From positions 33,252,398 to 33,316,397 of the forward strand of contig NC_092577.1 in NCBI RefSeq assembly GCF_037975245.1: DNA of 64,000 bases, in the 5' to 3' direction. The stretch is from Apostichopus japonicus (taxonomy: Eukaryota > Echinodermata > Holothuroidea > Aspidochirotida > Stichopodidae). Within the stretch, counting starts at the first letter, position 1. The number at the start of each line of letters is the position of its first letter. Shown piece by piece: positions 50,001 through 64,000 of the stretch. The notes under the pieces were generated by a model. The model did not search any database and was not told the DNA's origin. It saw only the letters and a list, made by a program, of their open reading frames with translations. Made by a program: the position numbers and the translations under genes.

Positions 50001-53000
50001 TTTGATGTCAAACATCACAGGTTCAAAAGAAAGCTAAACATACTTCTTATAACCTTATAGTTATACATCTTATATCCTTATAAATAAAACATAACCTTAT
50101 CCAATTTTTATAGTCTTATAAAAGTTGTGATGCTATGGCTGGCTCCTCTTCTTAATTCTTTTTTTTTTGGGGGGGGGGGTTAAAGAAATATACCAAACAA
50201 GCTGTTAATTCATAATGATGCTTCATTCTAGAAATGCACAATATACACTCTATTCCAAATTAATAGTTGTTGTATTATACCATTCACATTATGTTAAATT
50301 TATGGAGTCACAGTTAAAATATAAGTTGGAAACTTAAGTTAAAATTAAAACACACTGTAAGGCAATCGAACAAACTTACTGCACCCTGGCCCAAAACTGC
50401 CTGAACACCACCAGTACAATGCTAATGTGGCCATTACTAAATGAAAGTCTAATATAGGATGCACTACTGTAGGCCTAGCCTAAACTTGTAAACACAACAA
50501 TGTGTATACGTAATTATACAAAAATACCTGATGGGCAATCAAACAAACTTATCATGACTCTTGCTCTGAAAAACTACCTGAACAACAGTACAATCCTTAT
50601 ATTGATATTACTAAAACCATGGAGCTATAAACAGACGAAGTCCTAATATAAATTAAATATAGTACGACAATGTGTATGAAATTAGTGTGCAATACACTAC
50701 CAGTACCAGCAGCATATCTCACAACAGTATAGAAAATTGGTCGCGAGGTTGGCCATTTTCGTATATCTAACATGTAGCTGCCATGAGTCCTAACCAATCT
50801 GCTACAAACCAGAATTGGAGGCGGGGCTTGAGTCATTGCCAATCTGCTACAAACCAGACTTGGAGGCGGGGCTTAATTATCAAAAACAGGGAAACAAACA
50901 AGTTTTGTAGCGTGTGCAAAAAAGCCTTGGTTCAACGGTTTTTCAGAGGGATTTGGCCAAATTTGGACATAAATCGGTGAAAAAGTCATGGAATGAGATA
51001 CAATTCTGGAATAAAAAATAGTAACTTTTGTTGGCCTATATGATATATGCTTGCTCTGGAAATTTCAGAGAAAAAGAACTTTGTATGAAGACGCTGAAAA
51101 TTTTTTAAGAGAAGAGAGAGTCCCACTTACTGTTACAATATCTCTATACATGTAATGTATTGAGATAAAAATCAAAATAGCCAGGATTGTATATCTTGAC
51201 AGGAATTCTGTTTCTTCTCATTTTTTTTGTATAGATTTTTTGTTTTACAAACATGACAATCTACTACCAAGTTTTGATTTGTTCCACAAACCTGCAGGTC
51301 AATCCCTCTCTCGGCTGCCAATTTCTTCGCCAAAGGACTGGCAAAAATTCTCTCTCCTGTTGCGGCACCGGTCGCGGGCTGGACCATAGATTCTGGAGTG
51401 GATGTCGGAGCAGGAGAGACGAGGGGAGGCCTGGGTGGGGGTGGTGGTGGTGGTGGTGGAGCAGGAGCCTCTGTGGGTGGAGATTCCTGTAAGGGAAGGG
51501 CAACGTTATCAATCCAAAGATTCAAAAAAGACATTGAAATTTTTGCTAATTTGCTGATTAAGGTGTCACCTCCAGATTCTCAACTATCCCAGGATAAACA
51601 ACTTGCATTGATGGCCACTTGGTTGAAATACATTCTTGTGGATATGATGTGCCACTTTGTAATCTAGGCCAAGAATAGCGGTTTCCAATTACATCATTTG
51701 GAACACGATACACTACGCTGTCGTCCGAACACAACAGTTATGACACCTTGCAGCGACATAGAATCATGAATAAACTTGATAAGCAATATGGCAAATCCAC
51801 CAATTCTCCCTCCATACTGTATATGTCAAACCTCTTGGTTTACACTAAAAATTATTGGTTCACTTGAAAAAAAAAGGGAAAAAAAGAGAAAAAAGGGGGG
51901 TTTAAGTCTTGAAACTTGAACACTTACTTCTGCTGGGGGAGGTGCTGGAGAACCATCATCTGTCACCATTCCCGGATCAGGAAAATCCCTGAAAGCTGCG
52001 ACGTCCCCTTCATTTTCTGTTATAATGCACAAGGCCTGAAAGGAAAAAAACAAAATTAAATCAGATCAACCACTTGTAAATCACTTGTAAATCAGATCAA
52101 CCACTGATTGTCAGTCAATTTTCCTTAGGGTTTTAAATGCAGGTTAACCTTTATCCTCTGCCAAATGTTTCAACTGGTTACATGATGCATCTTAACTCAC
52201 TAATTAATACAATGCTGCTTATGTATGTTTGTTGAATTACTAGACTACCCATGTAAACACAAGAACGTATGTCTTAGGTTAATGAATGGCATAATGTAGA
52301 GGACGGAAGGGGAAGGGGGAGGGGGGAAAACTCATATATTAGCAGGTGGTTCTTAATACCAATCGGTTTTACTAGGTGAATAATCCCATTTCACTTACTT
52401 CACAAACAATATCAATATGTGCAGGAAAACACACCAAAAAAAACCCCCATGTTCAATGGTAAATATTATTCCTTACCTTATTTATGGGTACATCTCTTGT
52501 ACCTTCTAGGACAAACACCCTTGCTAGGTAGCCTTCTTCAGGGGTCTCAAACCCCATCGTTGCTTTATCTGTCTCTATCTCACACAGCAGATCTCCTTCA
52601 ACCAGCTTATCACCGACCTACATCCAAAAAAAATGAGTCAAAATCACCTCTGGCTTCAATTCTGAAGTTTTGACCAACTTTCACACTGGTAAGGGTAACT
52701 TTAGGTGGCCCTGGCCCAGTGGAGTTGTCCTGTACAGTAACACCTGAGTGGACATGGGAGAAGTGTAGTTGACTCCCAAAAGATGAAGGGAACTAGGCGT
52801 TACATGAATGTAGTATTATTCATAACCAACTTAGATCAAATTGTGCATTCTTGTCCAACTGAACATAGGCACGGGTGAAGGTGTTGGTGGCCCAGTGGAG
52901 CTCGACATTACTGTATGTAGAATAGCCATAAGTGGGAGGTGCCTTTGGGTATTAACTGAGACATAAAAAAATGCAACTCAATGACTAAATGCATTTAAGG

Positions 53001-54982
53001 GAGAGCATTTAGAAACTTTCAATAAAATACCTGTTTCTCCCAACGCACAATGGTGCCAACATCCATAGTAGGTGAAAGTGCTGGAAGGGTGACCATAAAG
53101 TGTCCAGGATAATCTAAAAGAGGGTAAGAAAAATGTTAAAACTCAAACTTGAGCTAAACACCAAATGGCGTCAAAACTTTGAACAAACTAGCTATGTTTA
53201 TTAATTTATCAATGGAGTAATATTGACAATCAACCCACACAGCTGGAATATATATTTCAAAGTGAGATAGCAATACACTTGTGCTGCGAGGACAGGACTT
53301 TGAAAGTGTGATGCCAATTGGAACTTCATCTGACTAGCCTATGATTATGCACCACTTTTAAAGACTTAGCATTAAAATAATTGTTTCCATACAATTTGAT
53401 TCCATAACATTGCTATTCATTTTTCTTGAATAATCATGTTTCATATCAAATAAGAAATAAATAAGCAAATTTACTTTTTGAGCAATTCCAGTTTGCATAA
53501 TTTGCAACTTGTTAACATGAAGAAGAACCCAAGTGACAAAATGTTTAGCAAAATGAACTTAGCAAGTCACCACAAGTTGGTGAAAGCAGCCTAGTAGGCT
53601 GACAAGTATCAAACACAAGTTTGAAATCTTGGTCTTTGAGTAATATTTACTACCACCATTGTTTTTCTTGTAAAATGAATATTTTCATATTTGAAGTAAA
53701 CATGATATGCCATAAAAGTGTCTGTTGTTTGAGGTATAACTTGAGAGAGTTAACATTCCATAAAGCAGGTTTAAAATATAACGTGAATGTAAGAAACATT
53801 ACATTAAAATAAAAATTTTCGTATATACCAGAAATCATGACTTTAATGTGACTGCCCGAACAGAATTTCACAGAATTGTAGAATCAAATAAATGCATAAA
53901 TGAAACATTAACTGTTTTACACCTTGAGCTTCATTTGAAACTTAAAAAGAGAAGTTCACCTGCACTGGAAAAGAGCCTTATTGGTGAAATCTCTTTGATG
54001 AGCAATCTCGAACATGGTTGCTGGAGAAACTGTTCATTTCTGCAGTGAAGATAAGCAGAAACAAACAGAAATCAATTAGCTATTTAAGCATCTAGAGAGA
54101 AACTGATTAACTTTTAAATTTACAAGTATTCATGGAAAATTAATTAAAGAAACGTCAAGTGTAGGCCTTTGGCCACTGTCAGTCCATCCATAAGTAACAC
54201 AAAAATGTATGGTCAAGCTACTTTAATTATAGCCTATTTCAATTATCTGTTTGTTCATTAAAATAATGTGGAGGTGAGAGAATTAGTCATGCAGGCATTG
54301 TCCTGTACATACAGTACATGTAGTATTAGCTTAGCACATTAATATTTGTTCAATCAACAAAAACACTTTGAACTGTAGCCTGTAGGACAGTTAGTTTAAC
54401 CTAGCACATGGCATCAGTGCGGTTATCTTGATCAAAGTGGCTATTCTTACGACTGTTCGTAAGAATAATTTCCGATTACGCATGCGCAGTTGCTATTTTT
54501 ATGACAGGAGTACTATTTTTTACGACCAGGAGTAACAATAATTTCCGGTTAGGGTTAGGATTGGGGTTTAGGGTTAAAGTTAGGGTTACCCCTACTACAT
54601 GCGTAGTTGCTTTATTTACTTTACTGCGCTTGAATTCGCCTTTGTCGTAAGAATAGTTTATAAATAATTGTTACGACTAGTCGTAAGAATAGCCACGGCC
54701 TATCTTGATTGCTTGAAAAACTACAAGTGCACTAGTAAGATCCACTGATAATGATATGTCCTACTGTACATTACTTCTCACTCTCAGTATTCTAACTTGA
54801 GTTAGGCCTAAGCTAGCCTAACGTTACGGTATCACTGCTTGCCCCAATGGTATGTACCTGGTTGTGAGTTGACATATATGGAAAGCTCTTTGAGACGCTG
54901 ATCTTCCGTTGTGACATAAATTTGTTACTTTTAACCCCCGTGCCCTCACTAGGGCACGTAAAACGCCGCTTGACCTTTGCAT
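41072..54982 (-). CDS. DLAT: Pyruvate dehydrogenase E2, dihydrolipoyl acetyltransferase, 13 coding exons, complete
   Basis: Coding exons in transcript order: 54858-54982, 53960-54039, 53031-53113, 52477-52617, 51928-52035, 51292-51486, 48863-49015, 48232-48317, 47258-47398, 46160-46241, 44117-44197, 42818-42957, 41072-41201. All phases agree and give 514 residues. Residues 1 to about 66 are Arg/Ser-rich with no acidic residue before position 44 ([16 protein letters not shown]), a mitochondrial presequence. One lipoyl domain (about 71-145) has the lipoylated lysine at 114 in ETDKAT. A Pro-rich linker includes nine prolines in a row. The peripheral-subunit-binding domain spans about 227-263. 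The acyltransferase core ends in [10 protein letters not shown] with catalytic His487 and Asp491, then TMLL. It transfers acetyl to CoA and scaffolds the mitochondrial complex. Only one lipoyl domain is found, whereas mammals have two. Divergent from PHTF. Confidence 0.96.
41970..42272. repeat. About 80-bp tandem repeat, nearly 4 copies, DLAT intron 12
   Basis: Successive copies carry GACAGCATATCWAGCA, TTTCTGACCCTTCAACGAT and AAATCAGGC at constant spacing (41970, 42050, 42128, 42209). Non-coding minisatellite. Confidence 0.85.
42430..42803 (-). mobile_element. tRNA-derived SINE in DLAT intron 12
   Basis: Minus-strand head reads GTGGTCAATTGGTTAAGG (box A region) and GGTTCGAGCCC (box B). A central segment with CCTTGGGCAAGGCAC and CACCCAGGTGTA follows, and a tail with TTGCGCTAAATAAGAAC and ATT-rich repeats. 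Same family and orientation as 45815-46117. The head begins about a dozen bases inside the intron from the exon 12 donor. Confidence 0.8.
44395..44850. repeat. Two-copy tandem repeat of about 265 bp, DLAT intron 10
   Basis: Both copies contain GCTATTAACCAA, then CCAAGTTTG, then TTGGGCCCAAA/TGGGCCCAAATGGTCCC words and GGTGGAAATAAAAT. Copies start near 44398 and 44668. Open minus-strand frames here are by-products of the repeat. Confidence 0.75.
45075..45470 (+). repeat. 67-bp minisatellite, six copies, DLAT intron 10
   Basis: Each unit begins TCCTACTATGGTGGCAGCAG, followed by TGGGTTATGTAATGATACAC and a more variable spacer. Copies start near 45077, 45145, 45210, 45278, 45345 and 45417. A single inverted copy of the core lies at 46344-46383. 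Confidence 0.9.
45815..46117 (-). mobile_element. tRNA-derived SINE in DLAT intron 10
   Basis: Minus-strand head reads GTGGTGGCCAATTGGCTAAGG (box A region) and GGTTCGATTCC (perfect box B). The family central segment has CCTTGGGCAAGATGC and AACCCAGGGGTT. The tail reads TAAAGCGCTATATAAAA. It begins about 43 bp inside the intron after exon 10. Same orientation as the transcript. Confidence 0.85.
46690..46775 (+). repeat. 5'-truncated LINE/SINE tail
   Basis: Reads TTTTGTAAAGCGCC, GGCGCTATGTTAAGAACTT and (ATT)n, the same 3' architecture as the LINE at 10878-14013. Lies in DLAT intron 9 on the strand opposite to the gene. Confidence 0.65.
47848..48155 (+). repeat. 5-bp minisatellite (TAGGG/TAGGA), DLAT intron 8
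   Basis: About 300 bp of alternating TAGGG and TAGGA pentamers with occasional variants, starting some 77 bp from the exon 8 donor. It makes long Tyr-Pro-Leu-Ser frames on the minus strand that are not proteins. Confidence 0.95.
48399..48455 (-). pseudogene. Broken partial duplicate of DLAT exon 8
   Basis: The minus strand reads [19 protein letters not shown], clearly a copy of the start of real exon 8 (48232-48317, [19 protein letters not shown]). The matching intron flank is also duplicated. The acceptor ATAG of the true exon is ATCG here, and the last third of the exon is missing, so it cannot be spliced in as a replacement. Lies in intron 7. Confidence 0.85.
49016..51291. other. DLAT intron 6 (minus strand), no gene
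   Basis: Non-coding. Contains a G-tract at 50169-50179 and two 43-bp direct copies of CAATCTGCTACAAACCAGA...GGAGGCGGGGCTT at 50797-50874. Confidence 0.6.
54433..54700. mobile_element. 268-bp MITE with 9-bp target duplication, DLAT intron 1
   Basis: The ends are inverted repeats sharing GTGGCTATTCTTACGACT (left) and AGTCGTAAGAATAGCCAC (right). It is flanked by TATCTTGAT at 54424-54432 and again at 54701-54709. Non-coding interior with TTAGGGTTAGG-like words and two GCGCAGTTGC/GCGTAGTTGC motifs. The 9-bp duplication fits Mutator-like elements; that assignment is inference. Confidence 0.8.
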
Positions 54983-56818
54983 TTTGATATTTATAATGTA
55001 ACAGGACCATCAAACTGAAAGGCCTTGTAGTTGTAACACTACCCTACACAAGGTACGTAACTTTAGACGATTTGAAGTTAGCAAGAAAAAAATGTCATTT
55101 ATCAAAGTTGTCATGATCCAGATGTTTTGAATTTGACCAAACATTATTTGGGCTTTATAGTCCCATAACATTGGGAACTTAGTGAGGGCTATAGAGTAAT
55201 TTAATACAGCCCATGCATATTGCAGCTATCCCATCTCTCATAAATGTCAATTGTAAATTGAATCTGCAAATTGATTTCCTCAACGTGACTACAATCGCCC
55301 ATCCTTAAATTGTTTGGACCCCTTTATCAGCTTTTTCCCCTTTTGTCACATAGGCAGAGAAACGAATACAGATAACTGACCTTCACTTTTTAGATAACAA
55401 AAAAAAATAGGAATTGTCTTTGCCAAAGATATTTAACATAATTGCAATGTTTCATAAATCAACAGTAAAGTATGAAATAGTTATCTGAAAAATTACTGAC
55501 TATTACCAAAATTTACAAATTCCTGATTCTTCGAATTGCATTTTGTTATTTTTGCTTTTTTTAATTTTGATTTTGGAATAATTTAAGTCCATACTAGCTT
55601 AAATGTGTTACAGGAATAGTTGTCAACTAGACAAGCCTACAAAGGTTTTCTGTTTGTCATAATTTCCCTTTTGCGATCACATATTCATTAATATATACTT
55701 TTTTCTATCATGTATACAAAATACATAACCATACTCACTGAACCCAGTATTCACTTTGCAATGAGTTTCCGACAAAAGAACTTTTTACAGGTCTCGATCA
55801 CGTCAATCCCATTTCCCCTTCCTCCTTCATCATTCCATCCCTCCCCTCCGTTTTACCCCCCCCCCCCCCCCATCCACTCTCTCTGCTTTCTCCCTTCACT
55901 TCCCCCTCGAGTCTCTTTTTCCTCTCCGACCGCCCCAAAAGTGATTGGGGTTGAATTGTGCAGCTAACTTCGACACCCATTATGAACGTCGAACCTTGTT
56001 ATTCCATGAATGCTCCTTGACTCGAATTGACCCAACCAACATGCATTATGCTGTATACACAGGCCTAGGCTACTACAGTATAAACAAAATATTAAAATTA
56101 ACAACGCACCCGGCTCTTGAGTTACCGCAGAACCAAGATAGCATTGTTTCTATCGTAGGAGTAACTGTTGGTAGCATTCATACTACTTGGTAAATAATTC
56201 TTTTGCAGTTAATGGTACGAACTGGCGACGGCCTAGCTTAAATGATATTTAAGAAAATAACTTGTTTTGTTATCAAGATTAAGTGTCAATGCCTAGCGAT
56301 AGACCTAGCCTGCAGAAGGCCTGCTACTGTATGCTGAGCTCCATCCAACCGTACCATGGGCTGGCAGTCTTGTCTCTTAATCATATTATGTTTCCACACA
56401 CAAAAGTGAAGTAAAAGAAAAATTACTTAGGCTATGTAAATTTTCACAGCTAGGCTAATGTTACTAGGTCCAAGTCATCCCATAATACTTTAACAACCTA
56501 TCCAGTAATGGTAATTGCTTGTTACTATGTTAGCTACATAAATATCAGCTCGATCGTTCATTATCTTTGTTCACAGTTCAGTGAAAAGAAATGTACCATC
56601 AGCATAAATAAATGTGATTTTTGTTTTATTCATATAGCTTAGGCTTGAGCTACAATAAGTGACCAGTAAAGGAACAAGTGAGAAATATATTTACAGTAAT
56701 TTTAACTTCTTTTATTCAAGATATCATAAATCTTTTAGAAAGTCATCCAGTAAGATGAACTTTTGACCACTCAGCACGAGCTAGGGGATCATACACATCT
56801 ACATTGTTCTCCTTGAAG
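54983..56818. promoter_or_regulatory. Shared divergent 5' region of DLAT and PHTF
   Basis: The 1.84 kb between two start codons pointing apart. It must hold both promoters and 5' UTRs unless PHTF has distant non-coding exons. A polypyrimidine stretch lies at 55798-55935, with a C-tract at 55858-55870. No core promoter motif can be called with confidence. Confidence 0.5.
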
Positions 56819-61536
<4,718 letters not shown>

Positions 61537-61929
61537 GTAAGTCAAAGTTTTTACTCTCAAAATTTTCTATCAGCTGAAAGTCAGTGGTTCCTACGTAGCT
61601 ACAGCTAGGTCAAGATTTGAATTTGATCAAAAACAAGCTGATTTTTCGTCTCGAAAATCTCTCCTAGTAGTTTTAAGAATACCAAATAAGTGCGGTGGAA
61701 AAGCAAGGTCAAGTTTTACGCCGAAATCAGTCGTTTTTCACAACTGCAGGTTACATATTTACGACCAAATGTATGGGTTCCGTCGTAAAAAACCGAAACG
61801 CAGCGTTACCTTTTGTTACGACCAAAAGTACAACACAAAATGCAAACCCTGGTGGAAAGGATGGTTCAGTTTTTTCAACTTTTAAATATTATTTAACTTT
61901 CTGAAAATTTTATAGTAAGTAAATCATTT

Positions 61930-62075
61930 TAACAGATATGTATATAAATGTAACATGTAATGTAGCCTTACTTTAATACATGGTTCACAGTTGAGGAATA
62001 AACATTACTTTGAGTGTTCCAGAAGGCTGAAAGAGTTTGTGCCATTCTTGCCAACTATAAGAGTCTCTCACAACT
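61930..62075 (+). repeat. Dispersed repeat, copy 1
   Basis: Contains TGTTCCAGAAGGCTGAAAGA and TTTGTGCCATTCTTG, which recur at 63868-64000 with the same preceding ATGGTTCACAGTTGA. An open plus-strand frame runs through this copy only, so coding is not supported. Not identified as a known family. Confidence 0.65.
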
Positions 62076-62457
62076 TTGACCAGAAATTGTCAATGTTAGC
62101 TACCGCATCTCTTGGTTGTCTCATTACCACAGAATGCTAGTCAAAATTGGCAGTGGTACACATGTAAACAAGTTGTTGTTAATTTGTAATAATGGTGATG
62201 CAAATTCAGATAAGTACCAATTGCAGCTCAAAGACTGACCTCTCTTCCCCCCCGCGTGACCCAACGGCAGTTTAGAATAGATAAACGTTCCTCAGTTGCC
62301 CCACGGCAGTCAAATATGGAGCAATAAAAGGAAGTATTATTAAGGGAATAGTTAAACTGTATAAATTCTCCAGGACAGCAAAGATGTCTATCTATATATA
62401 TATATATAGGTTTTATATGATTTGTGCTTTTGTGATAAATCCTACCATATCTCATTC

Positions 62458-63420
62458 CTAAAGACAGTAGAGATTTCCGCCGTAATTCACGTTGTCGATA
62501 GCTCGCTGCACCAGTTGCTTTGAGTATTGAGGGAAGTGAAGAAGAATAGCTTCCAACACTTCTTTATCAGTCAATAATTGGAACTCATTTTGGGCTGGGT
62601 CCTCGTACTCAATCCTCATAGCTGCAAGGCATCCCATGGCCGCCAAGTTTCTCTGGTACACAATGCTGAGAATCCTGTTACCCTCGTAGCCCACCAAGAA
62701 TGCAGTTTGGTGTATAGTGGGCACAAGACCTGGTATGCCAAACCTGTAGCCTCCCTTTTCTAAGTAGAATGCTCTATCTCTCCTAGTATTTAACCTATAA
62801 ATAAGCTGTACTTTCCAAAAGGTACCCTCCGATTCGAGTACATGCTCTGAGGGAGCCGTCTCGTCGGCCGCCTCTGCGCACCACAGGAGAATGCCATGTT
62901 CCCTTTTGAAAAATTTACTTCTCATGAAGTGAAATTTGTAGACTTGGGATTCCGTCTCAAAATCGAGAGGTATGGCCTGGTAGAGGGGTCGTCTGGTCCC
63001 GGGCTCAGCTAGGTGTAAGCTCCCAGGGAAGGTGAGGTTACATACAACTATCCCACAGTGGGTGTCAAACTGGTCTTCTCCAACGTTATTGCCACCCACA
63101 TGGAAGGTGTCATAATCCATCAGATCCAAAAGAGCTTTGGAGAAGGTGTTCTTGTAGAAACAGTGCCCTCCTTCCCGCCGTAATATCGCCATCTTGCATT
63201 CTTCGAACGTGGGGTTATGTTTGTCGTTCATCGGCTGAGATACATGTGGCAGGTTTGTAAATGGAAGCTTGGTGATCATGTTGTATATGTACGTGTTCAG
63301 AAATGCCATTGGATCTCTCTCTATTAGCTTCTCGGGGTTGGGTATTTCGAGTACATTTTCAAGAAACGACAGGGCCTCCTCTTTGGTCAACGGGTACGGT
63401 ACGTCGTCTGGTTCCACGTC
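62458..63420 (-). CDS. Arylamine N-acetyltransferase-like protein, terminal coding exon
   Basis: A 320-residue minus-strand open exon preceded by a good acceptor (TTTTTCCAG just right of 63420). The frame also runs to an ATG at 63447 (MTFC...), which I regard as intronic. Numbering from that ATG, the NAT order is visible: LPFTNL 61-66 (family iPFENL), then FEECKMAILRREGGHCFYKN with the catalytic-type Cys96, DYDTFHVGG 111-119, and THCGIVV with His130. The third triad position, usually Asp, appears as Glu148 in LHLAEPG. NATs acetylate arylamines or hydrazines from acetyl-CoA in the cytosol; the substrate here is unknown and activity uncertain. Upstream exons probably lie beyond the right edge. 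It sits antisense to PHTF, apparently in its next intron. Confidence 0.75.
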   Translation of the reverse strand, partial: DVEPDDVPYPLTKEEALSFLENVLEIPNPEKLIERDPMAFLNTYIYNMITKLPFTNLPHVSQPMNDKHNPTFEECKMAILRREGGHCFYKNTFSKALLDLMDYDTFHVGGNNVGEDQFDTHCGIVVCNLTFPGSLHLAEPGTRRPLYQAIPLDFETESQVYKFHFMRSKFFKREHGILLWCAEAADETAPSEHVLESEGTFWKVQLIYRLNTRRDRAFYLEKGGYRFGIPGLVPTIHQTAFLVGYEGNRILSIVYQRNLAAMGCLAAMRIEYEDPAQNEFQLLTDKEVLEAILLHFPQYSKQLVQRAIDNVNYGGNLYCL

Positions 63421-63867
63421 CTGGAAAAATGGGGAACAAAAAGTCACACCTTTTTTTAAATGCTAAAAATTGTGGAGACTACTTTTCTTGGAGGTCCTTA
63501 CGCTTAAACTTATTCCCATACATTTACGATTTTTGAAATAAACTCAATGATTTCAGTGACCAAAAAGAATTGCTTTGAGTTAGGGTGGAAGTGTAACGAC
63601 AAGTTTCTTTTACAAAGAAGAAACTTTTACGGTGAGGTGAAGTTTAATAATTAAAACTAATTTTCTTTGGACTATCCACAGGTGTTCCTAATTTGACTTC
63701 AGTATTCTGTTATTGAATTGTTCATTGAGATTTACACCAAAAGCCAAGGTTTCCCTTGAAATCAATAACCTGTGGCTCTAGGGGGTGCCACACTCCCCCC
63801 TTCCCCTGAACCCCACAAGTAGTGCATGAAACTTCCAAGAAAACTATCTAAAAATAGCACCATTGCT

Positions 63868-64000
63868 ATACAGATATGTATGACATATGTACTGTACCCC
63901 TTACTTCAATATATGGTTCACAGTTGATGAATAATCAATACTTTAAATGTTCCAGAAGGCTGAAAGAGTTTGTGCCATTCTTGAAGAGTCTCTCAAATAA
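63868..64000 (+). repeat. Dispersed repeat, copy 2 (runs off the window)
   Basis: Second copy of the sequence at 61930-62075, lacking a short CCAACTATA-containing piece after CCATTCTTG. Continues past the window edge. Confidence 0.65.

Noticed and set aside
54560-54600. Interstitial telomere (TTAGGGTTAGG-like words)
   Set aside because: Only a few degenerate repeats, inside a MITE. The TAGGG array at 47848-48155 is a pentamer, not a telomere hexamer.
54813-55013. Minus-strand frame starting MMVLLHYKY over DLAT exon 1
   Set aside because: It does not join exon 2 in phase. The frame from 54982 does, and it gives a mitochondrial presequence.

Overview
The window is animal nuclear DNA: AT-rich, spliced GT-AG genes, long introns, microsatellites and many old transposon copies. 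Two conserved housekeeping genes (SF3B6 and DLAT) are certain, and a third (PHTF family) is nearly so. Several features fit a marine deuterostome, most likely an echinoderm: a tandem family of single-exon, very divergent rhodopsin-class receptors, tRNA-derived SINEs, and LINEs with (ATT)n tails. Species is not determinable from the window, and the echinoderm assignment is inference.

Left part, 1 to about 34 kb: accessory, repeat-built DNA carrying four intronless GPCR genes, all on the minus strand (2162-3292, 7695-8840, 16901-18049, 30410-31528). The second and third are a recent pair inside a head-to-tail segmental duplication (unit A about 5.1-14.6 kb, unit B about 14.6-24.3 kb). Each unit serves as an empty-site reference for insertions in the other: a dead CR1/L2-type LINE in unit A, and a hAT-type MITE with an 8-bp target duplication plus a 2.15-kb insertion in unit B. 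The fourth receptor is flanked by three copies of another duplicated block (27.2-30.0 and 32.4-34.1 kb), two of which share a stretch of about 350 bp that is identical.

Right part, about 34.9-64 kb: ordinary conserved genes on alternating strands. SF3B6 (+, 4 coding exons, complete) is followed by DLAT (-, 13 coding exons, complete, reconstructed here to 514 residues with a mitochondrial presequence, one lipoyl domain, an E3/E1-binding domain and the acyltransferase core). A PHTF-family ER membrane protein (+) follows, with six 5' coding exons seen and the rest beyond the window. Last is an arylamine N-acetyltransferase-like terminal exon (-), apparently antisense within the PHTF locus. DLAT and PHTF start 1.8 kb apart and divergently. 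The DLAT introns hold SINEs, minisatellites, a MITE with a 9-bp target duplication and a broken partial copy of one exon.

The most notable biology is the receptor family. All four members lack the usual TM3 cysteine, the TM6 CWxP motif and the TM4/TM5 landmarks, yet keep a cysteine in the N-terminus and one in extracellular loop 2, which suggests a relocated disulfide.
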